From assembly GCA_002436105.1 (NCBI GenBank), contig DIXU01000003.1, positions 1 to 64,000 on the forward strand: 64,000 nucleotides of DNA. The letters run 5' to 3'. Both the position numbers and the translations under genes were made by a program. This document shows positions 24,320-32,559 of this stretch, piece after piece (position 1 is the first letter of the stretch; every line of letters starts with the position of its first letter). Source of the DNA: Candidatus Aminicenantes bacterium UBA6072 (lineage in GTDB: Bacteria; Acidobacteriota; Aminicenantia; UBA2199). The notes beneath the pieces are model-generated. The model saw only the letters and a list, made by a program, of their open reading frames with translations, searched no databases and was not told the DNA's origin.

Positions 24320-27094
24320 ATGCTGGGCAGCGAATTCCGTGGCCTGGCCGAGAACGTCACCCGGGCCTATGGCGACGACCCCTGGTTCTTCCTGAGGGAA
24401 CTGGCGCAGAACAGCCGTGACGCCGGAGCGCGGAACATCCGCGTCGCCGCCCGGACCGCTGCGGATGGAACGGAGACGATCGTGTTCGCCGACGACGGTC
24501 GCGGAATGACCCTGGCCCATGCCCGGCGTTTTCTCTTCCGCCTCTATGCCTCGGACAAGGGAGGCGACCCAACGGCCGCCGGACGCTACGGCATCGGTTT
24601 CTGGAGCGTCCTGCGCTTCGGGCCGGCCCTGATCCAGCTGCAATCCCGCTGCGGCAGGGATTCATGGGCCGTGAACCTGGACGCCGAACTCAATGCCCGC
24701 CCCTGCCCTTGCCGCCTGGAGCGCCCCGGCACCACGGTCACCCTCACCCGCCCGGCGGCTTGCGCCGGCGCCGGGGAGTTTCTCGGGCAGGTGGAGGCGG
24801 GCCTCCGTACCTACTGCCGCTACCTGAGGCGCAACGACCGCCTGGGCAGCATGCTGCCCCTCTGGTTCTCCGGCAGGAACCTGACCGAGCCCATGACACT
24901 GCCCGGCGCGCTCAGCCTCTCGTTCCGCAGCGGACCCGTGGAGGGAGCGGTGGGATTGGGGGAAAAACCCGAGGTCCGCCTCTTTGCCCGCGGACTGCCG
25001 GTCTGGCGCGGAGCGCTGCTGAGCCAAATGTCGTACCTGAACGCCGACTCCGACGCCCAGGCCGATGTCGGGGTCGGCCTGGCGCCGGTTTTCCTGCTCA
25101 ACGGCAACCACCTGGACGTGACTTTTTCGCGCGACCTGGCGGTGGAGAACAGGGCCCTCGAGCTGGTGCGCCGGAAGGCGGAGGCGGCGCTGCGGCGTCT
25201 GCTGGAAACATCCCTGGAAACGACTTTCCCCCGGAGCCTGCCCCAGAAGCTTGCCGACGGCATGCGGGCCGCATGGGAACGCCTGCGCCGCCCGGGCTGG
25301 CATTGGCTGCCGCTGATCTTTCTGCTGCTGCTGCCCGTGGAATTCCTGCTCATGCGCCAGCGCCTTGCCACTCCCTCCGCAGCGACCGCCTCCTGGTTCA
25401 GCCTGCGCACCGCCCCCATGTCCTACCGCGGCGCCACCGTGTCCGCTCCGCACCCCGCGGCGGCGCCTTTCTTTTCCTACGCGCCGCCGGACCCGGACCT
25501 GTTCACGCTGTTCGCCGCCGATCTTTACGATGAGGCCGCGGGCTTCTTGCGCGGCTCCGGGAATGAATTGCTCCCGGCCCCGGGCCCCAGCCCCTGTCTC
25601 GCATCCCCGGGCATGAGCCTGCGCCTGCGCGCCGGAAAAGGCGACATCTTCCTGCCCTTGCCCCATGGACAGGCTCTGCTGCGCGGCACGCTGCGCCTCG
25701 ACGGCCGGCGGCTGGATTCGGTTTTCACCACCGCCCAGGGGGAAACGGTCGCGCGCCTCCCAGCCGGCGGACGGGTCGACTACCGCTCCTGCCCGATCGC
25801 GGCCCCGCCCGAGCTGGCCGCGGATGAGCTGGAACACTACACCGCCCTTCCCCGCGACATCATCCTGCCGCCCGATTTGCAAGCGGCGGTGGGCGCCGCG
25901 CGCCAGGCGCCGGTCGCAAAGCGGGCGGAACTGGCGACATCCCTGGCGCGCCGGCGGCTTGCCTACGATGCTTCACCGGCCACCGCCGAGCGCTACCGCC
26001 GGGGAGGGAACGGATCGCCCTGGCTGTTCAGGGTCCTGGATATCGGCGGCGGCGACTGCGACGTGATCAACGGGCTGCAGGTGCTTCTGCTGAGAAAAAT
26101 GGGCGTTCCGGCGCGCCTGGTCATCGGCATGATCGGCGAGAACGGCCGGGCCCGCTCCCGGCTGCACGCCTGGGGCGAGTACTTCGACCGGGGCTGGCAG
26201 GTCAGCGATGCCACCCCCATCACGGCCGCCGGTCTGCCGGCGCCGGCGAGCGCGGTTCTGGCCGCGCCCGACGATACGGCGCTTTCCCCCGACGCGGGCG
26301 CCGCAACAGGGCGCAACCGGCCTGAGCCCGCCCTGCTGGCCGTCCTGCTGGCCCTGCTGGCCGCCGTCGGCCTCTACCTGCTGACGCGCCGGGACCGGGT
26401 TTCTGCGGTGGCGCCGGCGGCCGTCGAGGGGAGCCAGGGGGCACTGCTGCAGGTCGCCCGCCAGGCGATGCTGCGGCCCGAGCTCTGGGGGAATGACAAT
26501 CCCCTGCGCCGCCACCGTCTGCTGCCGACGGTCAACGGCGCCAGCATCTCCCTGCTGCAGGCAAAAAGGCTGCTGCGCCGGCGGCGGCTTTTTTCGACCG
26601 CCAACCGCAATCCCCTGGCCCTGGCCATGGCGGCGAGCCGCATCACCGTTCTCGACTTGAGCCAGCGGCTTTATGCACCCCTGGCTGCGTTTCTTGACGG
26701 AGCCGTCGATACCGACATGCTGTGCCGCCTGCGTCCGCAGCCGGGAACGGAGGCAACCGGCCTCCTGGCCGAGGTCAATGCCCTGGCCAACCCCTGGTGG
26801 AAAAAACCTTGCCCTTGCCTGCTGGCTCCGGGCGCCGGCGCCGCCGACCTGGTGCGGGTCGCGCTTCCGGCCGCCCTGAAGGACGCGCCCTTCTTTTTCC
26901 CCCGCCGCTTCATTGCCGTCGCGCCGGGGGGCAGGGCATACTCCAGGTATTCGGCCCTGTACCGAACCCACCCGGCCCTGGCCGTGCTGCGCTTCCTGCG
27001 CAAGCTCGATGACGAGGGCATGCTGGGAGAAGGACCCCGCCCCGCCCGACTGCAGAGGGCGGCGCGCCGCCTGCTGGAGATCTTCCATGATTGA
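24320..27094 (+). CDS. Membrane protein joining an HSP90-type ATPase domain to a transglutaminase domain
   Basis: This 924-residue protein has a GHKL/HSP90-like ATPase at its N-terminus: FLRELAQNSRDAGA (E27, N31, D34), FADDGRGM (D59) and GRYGIGFWSV (89-97). A second domain to about 320 resembles the HSP90/MutL middle region. A membrane span (about 329-346) leads to a part with a transglutaminase/papain-like triad: C580 (GGGDCDVINGLQ), H616 (RLHAWGEY) and D630 (VSDATP). A second span (about 670-688) and an unrecognised C-terminal domain follow. The two spans would put the transglutaminase outside and the ATPase inside. It overlaps the next gene by eight bases. I know of no described family with this architecture. 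Confidence 0.8.
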   Translation: MLGSEFRGLAENVTRAYGDDPWFFLRELAQNSRDAGARNIRVAARTAADGTETIVFADDGRGMTLAHARRFLFRLYASDKGGDPTAAGRYGIGFWSVLRFGPALIQLQSRCGRDSWAVNLDAELNARPCPCRLERPGTTVTLTRPAACAGAGEFLGQVEAGLRTYCRYLRRNDRLGSMLPLWFSGRNLTEPMTLPGALSLSFRSGPVEGAVGLGEKPEVRLFARGLPVWRGALLSQMSYLNADSDAQADVGVGLAPVFLLNGNHLDVTFSRDLAVENRALELVRRKAEAALRRLLETSLETTFPRSLPQKLADGMRAAWERLRRPGWHWLPLIFLLLLPVEFLLMRQRLATPSAATASWFSLRTAPMSYRGATVSAPHPAAAPFFSYAPPDPDLFTLFAADLYDEAAGFLRGSGNELLPAPGPSPCLASPGMSLRLRAGKGDIFLPLPHGQALLRGTLRLDGRRLDSVFTTAQGETVARLPAGGRVDYRSCPIAAPPELAADELEHYTALPRDIILPPDLQAAVGAARQAPVAKRAELATSLARRRLAYDASPATAERYRRGGNGSPWLFRVLDIGGGDCDVINGLQVLLLRKMGVPARLVIGMIGENGRARSRLHAWGEYFDRGWQVSDATPITAAGLPAPASAVLAAPDDTALSPDAGAATGRNRPEPALLAVLLALLAAVGLYLLTRRDRVSAVAPAAVEGSQGALLQVARQAMLRPELWGNDNPLRRHRLLPTVNGASISLLQAKRLLRRRRLFSTANRNPLALAMAASRITVLDLSQRLYAPLAAFLDGAVDTDMLCRLRPQPGTEATGLLAEVNALANPWWKKPCPCLLAPGAGAADLVRVALPAALKDAPFFFPRRFIAVAPGGRAYSRYSALYRTHPALAVLRFLRKLDDEGMLGEGPRPARLQRAARRLLEIFHD

Positions 27095-28637
27095 CGGAAA
27101 ACGATTGCCGGACAGCGAAGAACTCCCCGGCGCAGGCGGCGAGCTGTTTTCCGTCGATGCCGATGCCCATTTGCAGAAGCTCGCATCCAGCATGTTCCCC
27201 ACCCCCGCCCAGCTCCCGGTGGAACTGGTGCGCGCGGCCCTGAAGCGACGGGCGACGAGGGTGGCGCTGGAGGTCGGGCGCTCGCGCCTGATCGTCGAGG
27301 ATGACGGCGAGGAGATCGCCGCCAGCGATTGGGGGCATTTGGCCTGCGCCCTGGATGCGCGCCGCGCTCCCGCCGACAGGGAAATGGCCATCAGCGCCCT
27401 GCAGGATGCGGCCCGCCCCGGCATCGGCCTGCTGGCGGTCCTTTTGCCCGGCGCCGGGGAGATCCGCATCGAGAGCCCCGGCAGGGAAAACCGCCCGGCC
27501 CTGCTGGTTCGCGGTGGAACCGTCCGGTCACTTGCGGCAACGACGGTGAGCCGCGGCACGCGCATCGCCGTACGCCGCCGCGACGGCGCGATCGCCGGCG
27601 AAAAAAAGCTGCTCACGGAGCTTTGCGCCGCCGCCGCCGGCGAGATCACGCTCAACGGCCTGAAGATCGGGAAAAAAGCCTTGTTGCGGCGCACCCTGGT
27701 GCAGCAGGAAACAAACCTCGGCCCGGGCGAAGGGCCGTCCCTGGTGGCCATTCCCGCCCAGGGAGACATCTGCCGCATCTGGCTGCTGGACCAGCGCATC
27801 CCCTGGCAGCTGTTCACCAGCGCCTCCTACCTCGGACTGGTCTTCGACGCCGCGCTGGAGTCACGGCAGGCGGCGACGGAACAGGAGTTCGCGCAATTGG
27901 CCGCGTGTGCCGCCCGCCTCTATTATTGGCTGGCCGATCATTATCCATCCTTCCCGCCACGCTACCAGGAGCGCATTGAGGAGCTCCTCTTCAAAAAGAT
28001 CGGGATGACCGGCGACCTGCGGCTGATTTCCTCCTTCGCCCCGTTCCGCCTCTGGCGCTCCCAACAGCGCCTGAGTCTCGAGGAAGTGCGCCGCAAGGCG
28101 GACGGAGGCCGCTTGTACGCTCTGCCGCTGGAAGTTTCCCCGGGGCGATCTCCCGACATCCACCAGGAGGCCCTGCTGCTTACGCCGCAGCAGAAGGATT
28201 TTTTGATCAACGTCGCCAAGGTGTCCCTGGTCCCGTTGCCTCCCGCCGCAGCGGGTCGGGGGATTCAGGCCCGGCTGGCCGGCGCCTGGCAGCGCTTCGT
28301 TCGCCTCAAGGACGCCCTGCTGCCCCGCCGGCGCATCCAGGCCCTCGACACGGCCGAACTGGACGCTGGAGAACGGCGGCTGTGCCGTGAGCTGGAGCTC
28401 GCGGCGCGCGCTCATGCGCATCCCGCCCCCCACTTCCCGCTCCATGTGGCCATGATCCCCGGCCGCGGCCTGGCCCACTGCCTTTGGCGCCCGGCGAGCG
28501 CGGGAAACCTGCTGCTGCGCCGCGGCCATCCGCTGGTGAAGTCGGCGGTGCGCAGCGTCGCCCGCGACCGCGCCTATGCCGAGCTGGCCTTCGCAGCGCT
28601 GGTGCCGCTCGGCTTTTTGACAGTCGGCCGCCGTTGA
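27087..28637 (+). CDS. Degenerate HSP90/GHKL-like protein, partner of the preceding ATPase
   Basis: This 516-residue soluble protein has an N-terminal part that aligns in outline with the upstream ATPase: ELVRAALKRRATRVAL for the N-box, EDDGEEI for DDGRGM, and PGIGLLAV for YGIGFWSV. The Asn that binds Mg-ATP and the following Asp are replaced (A50, K53), so ATP turnover is doubtful. The remainder is unrecognised. Its ATG overlaps the upstream stop by eight bases, which favours equal synthesis and possibly a heteromeric complex. Confidence 0.65.
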   Translation: MIDGKRLPDSEELPGAGGELFSVDADAHLQKLASSMFPTPAQLPVELVRAALKRRATRVALEVGRSRLIVEDDGEEIAASDWGHLACALDARRAPADREMAISALQDAARPGIGLLAVLLPGAGEIRIESPGRENRPALLVRGGTVRSLAATTVSRGTRIAVRRRDGAIAGEKKLLTELCAAAAGEITLNGLKIGKKALLRRTLVQQETNLGPGEGPSLVAIPAQGDICRIWLLDQRIPWQLFTSASYLGLVFDAALESRQAATEQEFAQLAACAARLYYWLADHYPSFPPRYQERIEELLFKKIGMTGDLRLISSFAPFRLWRSQQRLSLEEVRRKADGGRLYALPLEVSPGRSPDIHQEALLLTPQQKDFLINVAKVSLVPLPPAAAGRGIQARLAGAWQRFVRLKDALLPRRRIQALDTAELDAGERRLCRELELAARAHAHPAPHFPLHVAMIPGRGLAHCLWRPASAGNLLLRRGHPLVKSAVRSVARDRAYAELAFAALVPLGFLTVGRR

Positions 28638-28645
28638 CCTAGAAT
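28617..28645 (+). promoter_or_regulatory. Consensus-like promoter for DUF3014 gene
   Basis: TTGACA (28617-28622), 17 bases, TAGAAT (28640-28645). It sits across the end of the preceding gene. The leader has a small GGGGAC/ATCCCC stem and GGGAGGTG before the ATG. Confidence 0.75.
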
Positions 28646-28673
28646 AGCGGGGGACATCCCCGGGAGGTGAAGC

Positions 28674-29471
28674 ATGCCGACTAGCCAGAAGATCATGTGG
28701 ATCGGCGTGGCCGTCGTCGCCGCGGCCATCATTGCCCTGGCCTATTTCCTGTTCCTGGCCCCGCCCGGGGAGAAAGCACAGACCTTCATCACGGATGCCT
28801 CGGCGCCGGCCGTTCCCCCATCGCCGCCGGCCGCCGCCCGGGAAGCTGAAGACGACCCGGCCATCGTCCCGCTCGATCTCGACCTGGAGCAGAGCGACGC
28901 GGCCGTGCGCGAACTGGTCGGCGAACAGGAGGTCCCGGCGGCGCTTAGAGGCTGGCTGCGGCAAAAGGACCTGGTGCGCACCGTGGTCGCCGTCGTGGAC
29001 GCCATCGCCCGCGGCGATAGCCCGGCGCCGCTCCTGCCCTTCCTGGCCCCGACGGACAAATTCCAGGTGATGGAGAAGGACGGCGAGTTGCGAGCGGATC
29101 CCAAGGGATTCCGGCGCTTCGAACCGTTGGTGAATGCGTTCACGGCGGTCCCGGACAGGACATGGATCACCTGGTACAGGACGCTGCGCCCCACCCTGGA
29201 GAAGGCCTTCCGCGAGCTGGGCTACCCGGGCGTCACGTTCGCCCGGCGCCTGCGCCAGGCCGGCGAGCAGCTGCTGCAGACACCGCGTTTCACGGAGCGC
29301 ATCGCCCTGGAGAGGAAAATCATGAGCTACGCGTTCGCCGATCCGGGGCTGGAAGCCCTTACCCCGGCGCAGAAGCATATGCTGCGGCTGGGCCCGGGTA
29401 ACGCGGAACGGGTACGGAAGAAACTGCGTGCGCTGGCAGCGCAACTGAAAGCGGGCGGGGAAAAAGAATAA
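28674..29471 (+). CDS. DUF3014-type membrane-anchored protein
   Basis: This 265-residue protein has one N-terminal span (about 8-28: MWIGVAVVAAAIIALAYFLF, quoted as seen), then a Pro/Ala-rich linker. A periplasmic helical domain (about 65-250) has LDLDLEQSD and LRGWLRQKDLVRTVVAVVD. This pattern fits the DUF3014 family, which has no assigned role. It follows the ATPase pair by 36 bases but has its own promoter, so it may be co-inherited without strict co-transcription. Confidence 0.7.
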   Translation: MPTSQKIMWIGVAVVAAAIIALAYFLFLAPPGEKAQTFITDASAPAVPPSPPAAAREAEDDPAIVPLDLDLEQSDAAVRELVGEQEVPAALRGWLRQKDLVRTVVAVVDAIARGDSPAPLLPFLAPTDKFQVMEKDGELRADPKGFRRFEPLVNAFTAVPDRTWITWYRTLRPTLEKAFRELGYPGVTFARRLRQAGEQLLQTPRFTERIALERKIMSYAFADPGLEALTPAQKHMLRLGPGNAERVRKKLRALAAQLKAGGEKE

Positions 29472-29547
29472 GGCGGATTGTCAGCGACCCCGGAGAAGTG
29501 AAGCGGCCGCTTGCGGATCAGCGAAAAGAACGGTCAGGTATCCCGGA

Positions 29548-29754
29548 TCACTCCGCCACTTTGACGTTGGCGGCCTTGGGTCCCTTGTCTTCCTGAATGA
29601 CTTCGAAGGTGACGTCCTGCCCCTCTTCCAGGGTCTTGAATCCTTCCTGGGAGATGATGGCGGTATGGTGGACGAAGATGTCCTTGCCGTCCTCACCGTG
29701 AATGAATCCGTAACCCTTCTTGGCGTCGAACCATTTGACTTTGCCTTTTAACAT
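29548..29754 (-). CDS. Cold-shock domain protein
   Basis: This 68-residue CspA-type RNA chaperone has RNP1 KGYGFIHG and RNP2 DIFVHHTAI, and the conserved start KGKVKWFDAKKG. It binds single-stranded nucleic acid in the cytoplasm. A strong promoter and a leader of about 25 bases with GAGGAAC precede it. The short leader lacks the long cold-shock 5' UTR of enteric cspA, so constitutive expression is likely. Confidence 0.96.
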   Translation of the reverse strand: MLKGKVKWFDAKKGYGFIHGEDGKDIFVHHTAIISQEGFKTLEEGQDVTFEVIQEDKGPKAANVKVAE

Positions 29755-29787
29755 GGTTGCTTGTTCCTCGCAAATTAAAGATGAATC

Positions 29788-29816
29788 ATGCTAGCACACT
29801 TCCTTCCCAGTGTCAA
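29788..29816 (-). promoter_or_regulatory. Strong sigma-70-type promoter for the cold-shock gene
   Basis: On the minus strand TTGACA (29811-29816), 17 bases, TAGCAT with extended TGC (29788-29793). Confidence 0.8.
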
Positions 29817-29923
29817 ACAGGAGCCGGGACCGTTCCGCCGCCAGGGCCAGGCCGGTGCGGGTGGACGGGATTGGGGATTGCCACCCGCCCCGCGGGCGTG
29901 GTAGAGTACTGGCGGAGGTGGAG

Positions 29924-31207
29924 ATGGCTCACCTGACCGCCCGTTCCGCATACCGGGACCTGAACGACCGGCTGAACCTCTTTCCCCAGGGGGCCCCGCC
30001 CTCGGCCACCCTGTACGGCATCCTGCAGCTGCTGTTTTCCGAGGTCGAAGCCGCCCTGGTCGCCGGGCTGCCCATCAGGCCCTTCACGGCCGCCAGGGCG
30101 GCCGGCATCTGGAAAAAGCCGGAGGCGGAGGCGCGGAAGACCCTGGATTCATTGGCCGATCGAGGCATCCTGGTCGACTCCCAGGGCCAGGACGGGACGA
30201 TGATCTATTTCCTGCCGCCCCCCATGGCCGGCTTTTTCGAGTTCTCCCTGATGCGCCTGCGCAGCGATATCGACCAGAAGCTGCTGGCCGAACTTTTTCA
30301 CCAATATCTCAACGTCGAGGAAGAATTCATCAAGCAGCTGTTCTGCGGCGGCGAGACCCGGCCGGGCCGGGTGTTCGTCAACGAGACGGAGTTGAGCGCG
30401 GAGATTTCCCTGCATGTCCTCGACTACGAGCGCGCCTCGGAGATCATCCGCTCCGCGCGCCACATCAGTGTGGGCATCTGCTATTGCCGCCACAAGATGG
30501 AGCATCTCGGCCGCGCCTGCGCCGCCGCCAGCGAGATCTGCCTGACGTTCAACAACACGGCCGACTCATTGGCGCGCCACGGCATCGCCCGCCGCATCGA
30601 CGCCCGCGAGGGCCTGGACCTGCTGCAGCAGGCGCGTGACCAGCTGTTGGTGCAATTCGGCGAGAACGTGCGCGAAGCGGTCAGCTTCATCTGCAACTGC
30701 TGCGGCTGCTGCTGCGAGGCCATGATCGCCGCCCGCCGCTTCGGCTTCCTGCATCCGGTCCAGACCAGCAACTATCTGCCGGTCATCGACGAAGCCTCCT
30801 GCTCCGGCTGCGGCAAGTGCGTGGAGGCCTGCCCGGTGCAGGCCCTGGCGCTGGTTTCGGCCGTCGACCCCCGGCAGCCGCGGCGGAAGATCGCCCGCCT
30901 TGACCCGGAGCTGTGCCTGGGCTGCGGCGTATGCGCCGCCGCCTGCCCGATGAAATGCATCGCGCTCGCGCAACGGCCGCAGCGCGTGATCTCCCCCTTG
31001 AACTCCACCCACCGCGCCGTGGTCATGGCCATCGAGAGGGGCAAGCTGCAGAACTTGATCTTCGACGTTCAGGCCCATTGGAACCATCGGGCCATGGCCG
31101 CCATCCTGGGGGTCATCCTGAAGCTGCCTCCCATCAAGCAAGCCCTGGCCAGCCGCCAGATGAAGTCGCGCTACCTGGAATTCCTGATCCGGAAGCTGAA
31201 GGCATGA
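29924..31207 (+). CDS. Iron-sulfur protein with two 4Fe-4S ferredoxin clusters
   Basis: This is a 427-residue cytoplasmic protein. The N-terminal part (about 45-110) resembles a winged helix (AARAAGIWKKPEAEARKTL). Cys-rich segments follow: CYCRHKMEHLGRAC, then CNCCGCCC, then two canonical ferredoxin sites CSGCGKCVEACP and CLGCGVCAAACP (about 300-345). Related proteins occur in anaerobes next to electron-transfer or heterodisulfide-type enzymes, but none is adjacent here. GGAGGTGGAG precedes the ATG at 29924. The upstream in-frame ATG at 29810 would read through the csp promoter region. Confidence 0.7.
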   Translation: MAHLTARSAYRDLNDRLNLFPQGAPPSATLYGILQLLFSEVEAALVAGLPIRPFTAARAAGIWKKPEAEARKTLDSLADRGILVDSQGQDGTMIYFLPPPMAGFFEFSLMRLRSDIDQKLLAELFHQYLNVEEEFIKQLFCGGETRPGRVFVNETELSAEISLHVLDYERASEIIRSARHISVGICYCRHKMEHLGRACAAASEICLTFNNTADSLARHGIARRIDAREGLDLLQQARDQLLVQFGENVREAVSFICNCCGCCCEAMIAARRFGFLHPVQTSNYLPVIDEASCSGCGKCVEACPVQALALVSAVDPRQPRRKIARLDPELCLGCGVCAAACPMKCIALAQRPQRVISPLNSTHRAVVMAIERGKLQNLIFDVQAHWNHRAMAAILGVILKLPPIKQALASRQMKSRYLEFLIRKLKA

Positions 31208-31263
31208 ACGAAAGAACACGGACGAGCACGGACGAATGCAGACAAGAATAAAAGAGAGTCATG

Positions 31264-31292
31264 TTGTGTTTCTTCGCGGTTTCTGATATATT
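31264..31292 (+). promoter_or_regulatory. Promoter for FKBP gene
   Basis: TTGTGT (31264-31269), 17 bases, TATATT (31287-31292). The leader carries AAGGAG before the ATG at 31318. Confidence 0.65.
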
Positions 31293-31317
31293 ATTTTTTC
31301 AAAAAAAGGAGCCGCCA

Positions 31318-32055
31318 ATGAAAAAATTCCTTGCGATCACCTTCATTTTCCTGCTACTGGGTCTCGGCGCCTGCCAGAAATCCGCCAAGACCCCGCAGGC
31401 CTTGAAAAAAGAGGATCTGGACAGCCAGAAGAAGAAGGTCAGCTACGCCATCGGCCTCGATATCGGCAAGAATTTCAAGGCCCGTTTCATGGACATCGAC
31501 CTGGACGTCATGCTGCAGGGTCTCCAGGCCGGCCAGACGGCCGCCACGCCCCTGCTGACTGACGAAGAGATCCAGAAGGTCATGGGCGAGTACCAGCAGG
31601 AGATGATGAAGGCCGACCAGGGCCGCCGCCAGGTCCAGGGGAAGGAAAACATGGCCAAGGCGGAGGTGTTCCTCAAGGAAAATGCGCAAAAACCCGGAGT
31701 GAAGGTCACCGCCAGCGGCCTGCAGTACAAGGTGATCACCGAGGGTACGGGCCCCCGTCCCATGGAGAGCGACACCGTCAAGGTCCATTATCGCGGCAAT
31801 CTGCTCGACGGCACCGAGTTCGACAGCTCTTACAAGCGCAATGAGCCGGCCGTGTTCCCGCTCAAGAACGTGATCAAGGGCTGGAGCGAAGCCCTGCAGC
31901 TGATGCGCGTCGGCTCCAAGTACCAGGTCGTTCTGCCCAGCAGCCTGGCCTACGGGGAACAAGGCGCCGGGCAGGCGATCGGACCCAATGCCACCCTGAT
32001 CTTTGAAGTCGAGTTGCTGGGCATCGAGAAGCCCCAGGAAGAAGCCAAGAAGTGA
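31318..32055 (+). CDS. FKBP-type peptidyl-prolyl isomerase lipoprotein (Mip/FkpA-like)
   Basis: This 245-residue protein has a lipobox signal (LGLGAC, Cys20). An N-terminal helical dimerisation region (about 25-120, SYAIGLDIGKNF) is followed by a C-terminal FKBP domain (about 135-240). The FKBP motifs are DTVKVHYRGNLLDGTEFDSS, quoted to its end, AYGEQGAG and LIFEVELL. It should catalyse proline isomerisation of periplasmic or outer-membrane proteins. Its stop overlaps the GTG start of tspO (GTGA), so they form an operon. Confidence 0.93.
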   Translation: MKKFLAITFIFLLLGLGACQKSAKTPQALKKEDLDSQKKKVSYAIGLDIGKNFKARFMDIDLDVMLQGLQAGQTAATPLLTDEEIQKVMGEYQQEMMKADQGRRQVQGKENMAKAEVFLKENAQKPGVKVTASGLQYKVITEGTGPRPMESDTVKVHYRGNLLDGTEFDSSYKRNEPAVFPLKNVIKGWSEALQLMRVGSKYQVVLPSSLAYGEQGAGQAIGPNATLIFEVELLGIEKPQEEAKK

Positions 32056-32522
32056 ACTGGGCGAAATTGCTGGCCAGCGTGGTCGCCTGCCAGCTGGCCG
32101 GGGTGCTGGGCGCCGCATTTACCAGTTCGGCCATCCCCACCTGGTATGCCGGCCTGAAGAAGCCGGCTTTTACCCCTCCCAACTGGCTTTTCGGGCCCAT
32201 GTGGATCAGCCTCTACCTGCTGATGGCGCTGGCCGCCTACCTGGTCTGGCAGAAAGGGCTCGCGCACCCCGGTGTGCGCGCTGGCCTCGCCGTTTTCTCC
32301 GCCCAGCTGCTGCTGAACGCGCTGTGGTCGCCGGTCTTTTTCGGCCTGCGCGCGCCGCTGGCCGGGGCCGTCGTCATCGTCCTCCTCTGGCTGGCCATCG
32401 CCCTGACAATCGTTCTTTTCTGGAAAATTTCGCGCCCGGCGTCGCTGCTGCTCCTCCCCTATCTCCTCTGGGTCACGCTGGCCTCGGCGCTGAACATATC
32501 CATTCACCTGCTGAACCGTTGA
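32052..32522 (+). CDS. tspO: TspO/MBR family membrane protein
   Basis: This 156-residue, five-span protein has the family pattern WYAGLKKPAFTPPNW and FGPMWISLYLLMALAAYLVW, and ALWSPVFFGL later. TspO proteins bind porphyrins and cholesterol-like ligands and act as stress-related regulators or transport modulators. The start is GTG at 32052, overlapping the FKBP stop codon. Confidence 0.92.
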   Translation: MNWAKLLASVVACQLAGVLGAAFTSSAIPTWYAGLKKPAFTPPNWLFGPMWISLYLLMALAAYLVWQKGLAHPGVRAGLAVFSAQLLLNALWSPVFFGLRAPLAGAVVIVLLWLAIALTIVLFWKISRPASLLLLPYLLWVTLASALNISIHLLNR

Positions 32523-32559
32523 GCGTGCGATCCATGCGTGATCAAAAAGCGAGGGTACC

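Noticed and set aside
29472..29547. Array or terminator between the DUF3014 and cold-shock genes
   Set aside because: The 76-base convergent gap has no tandem units and no stable stem that I could find by eye.
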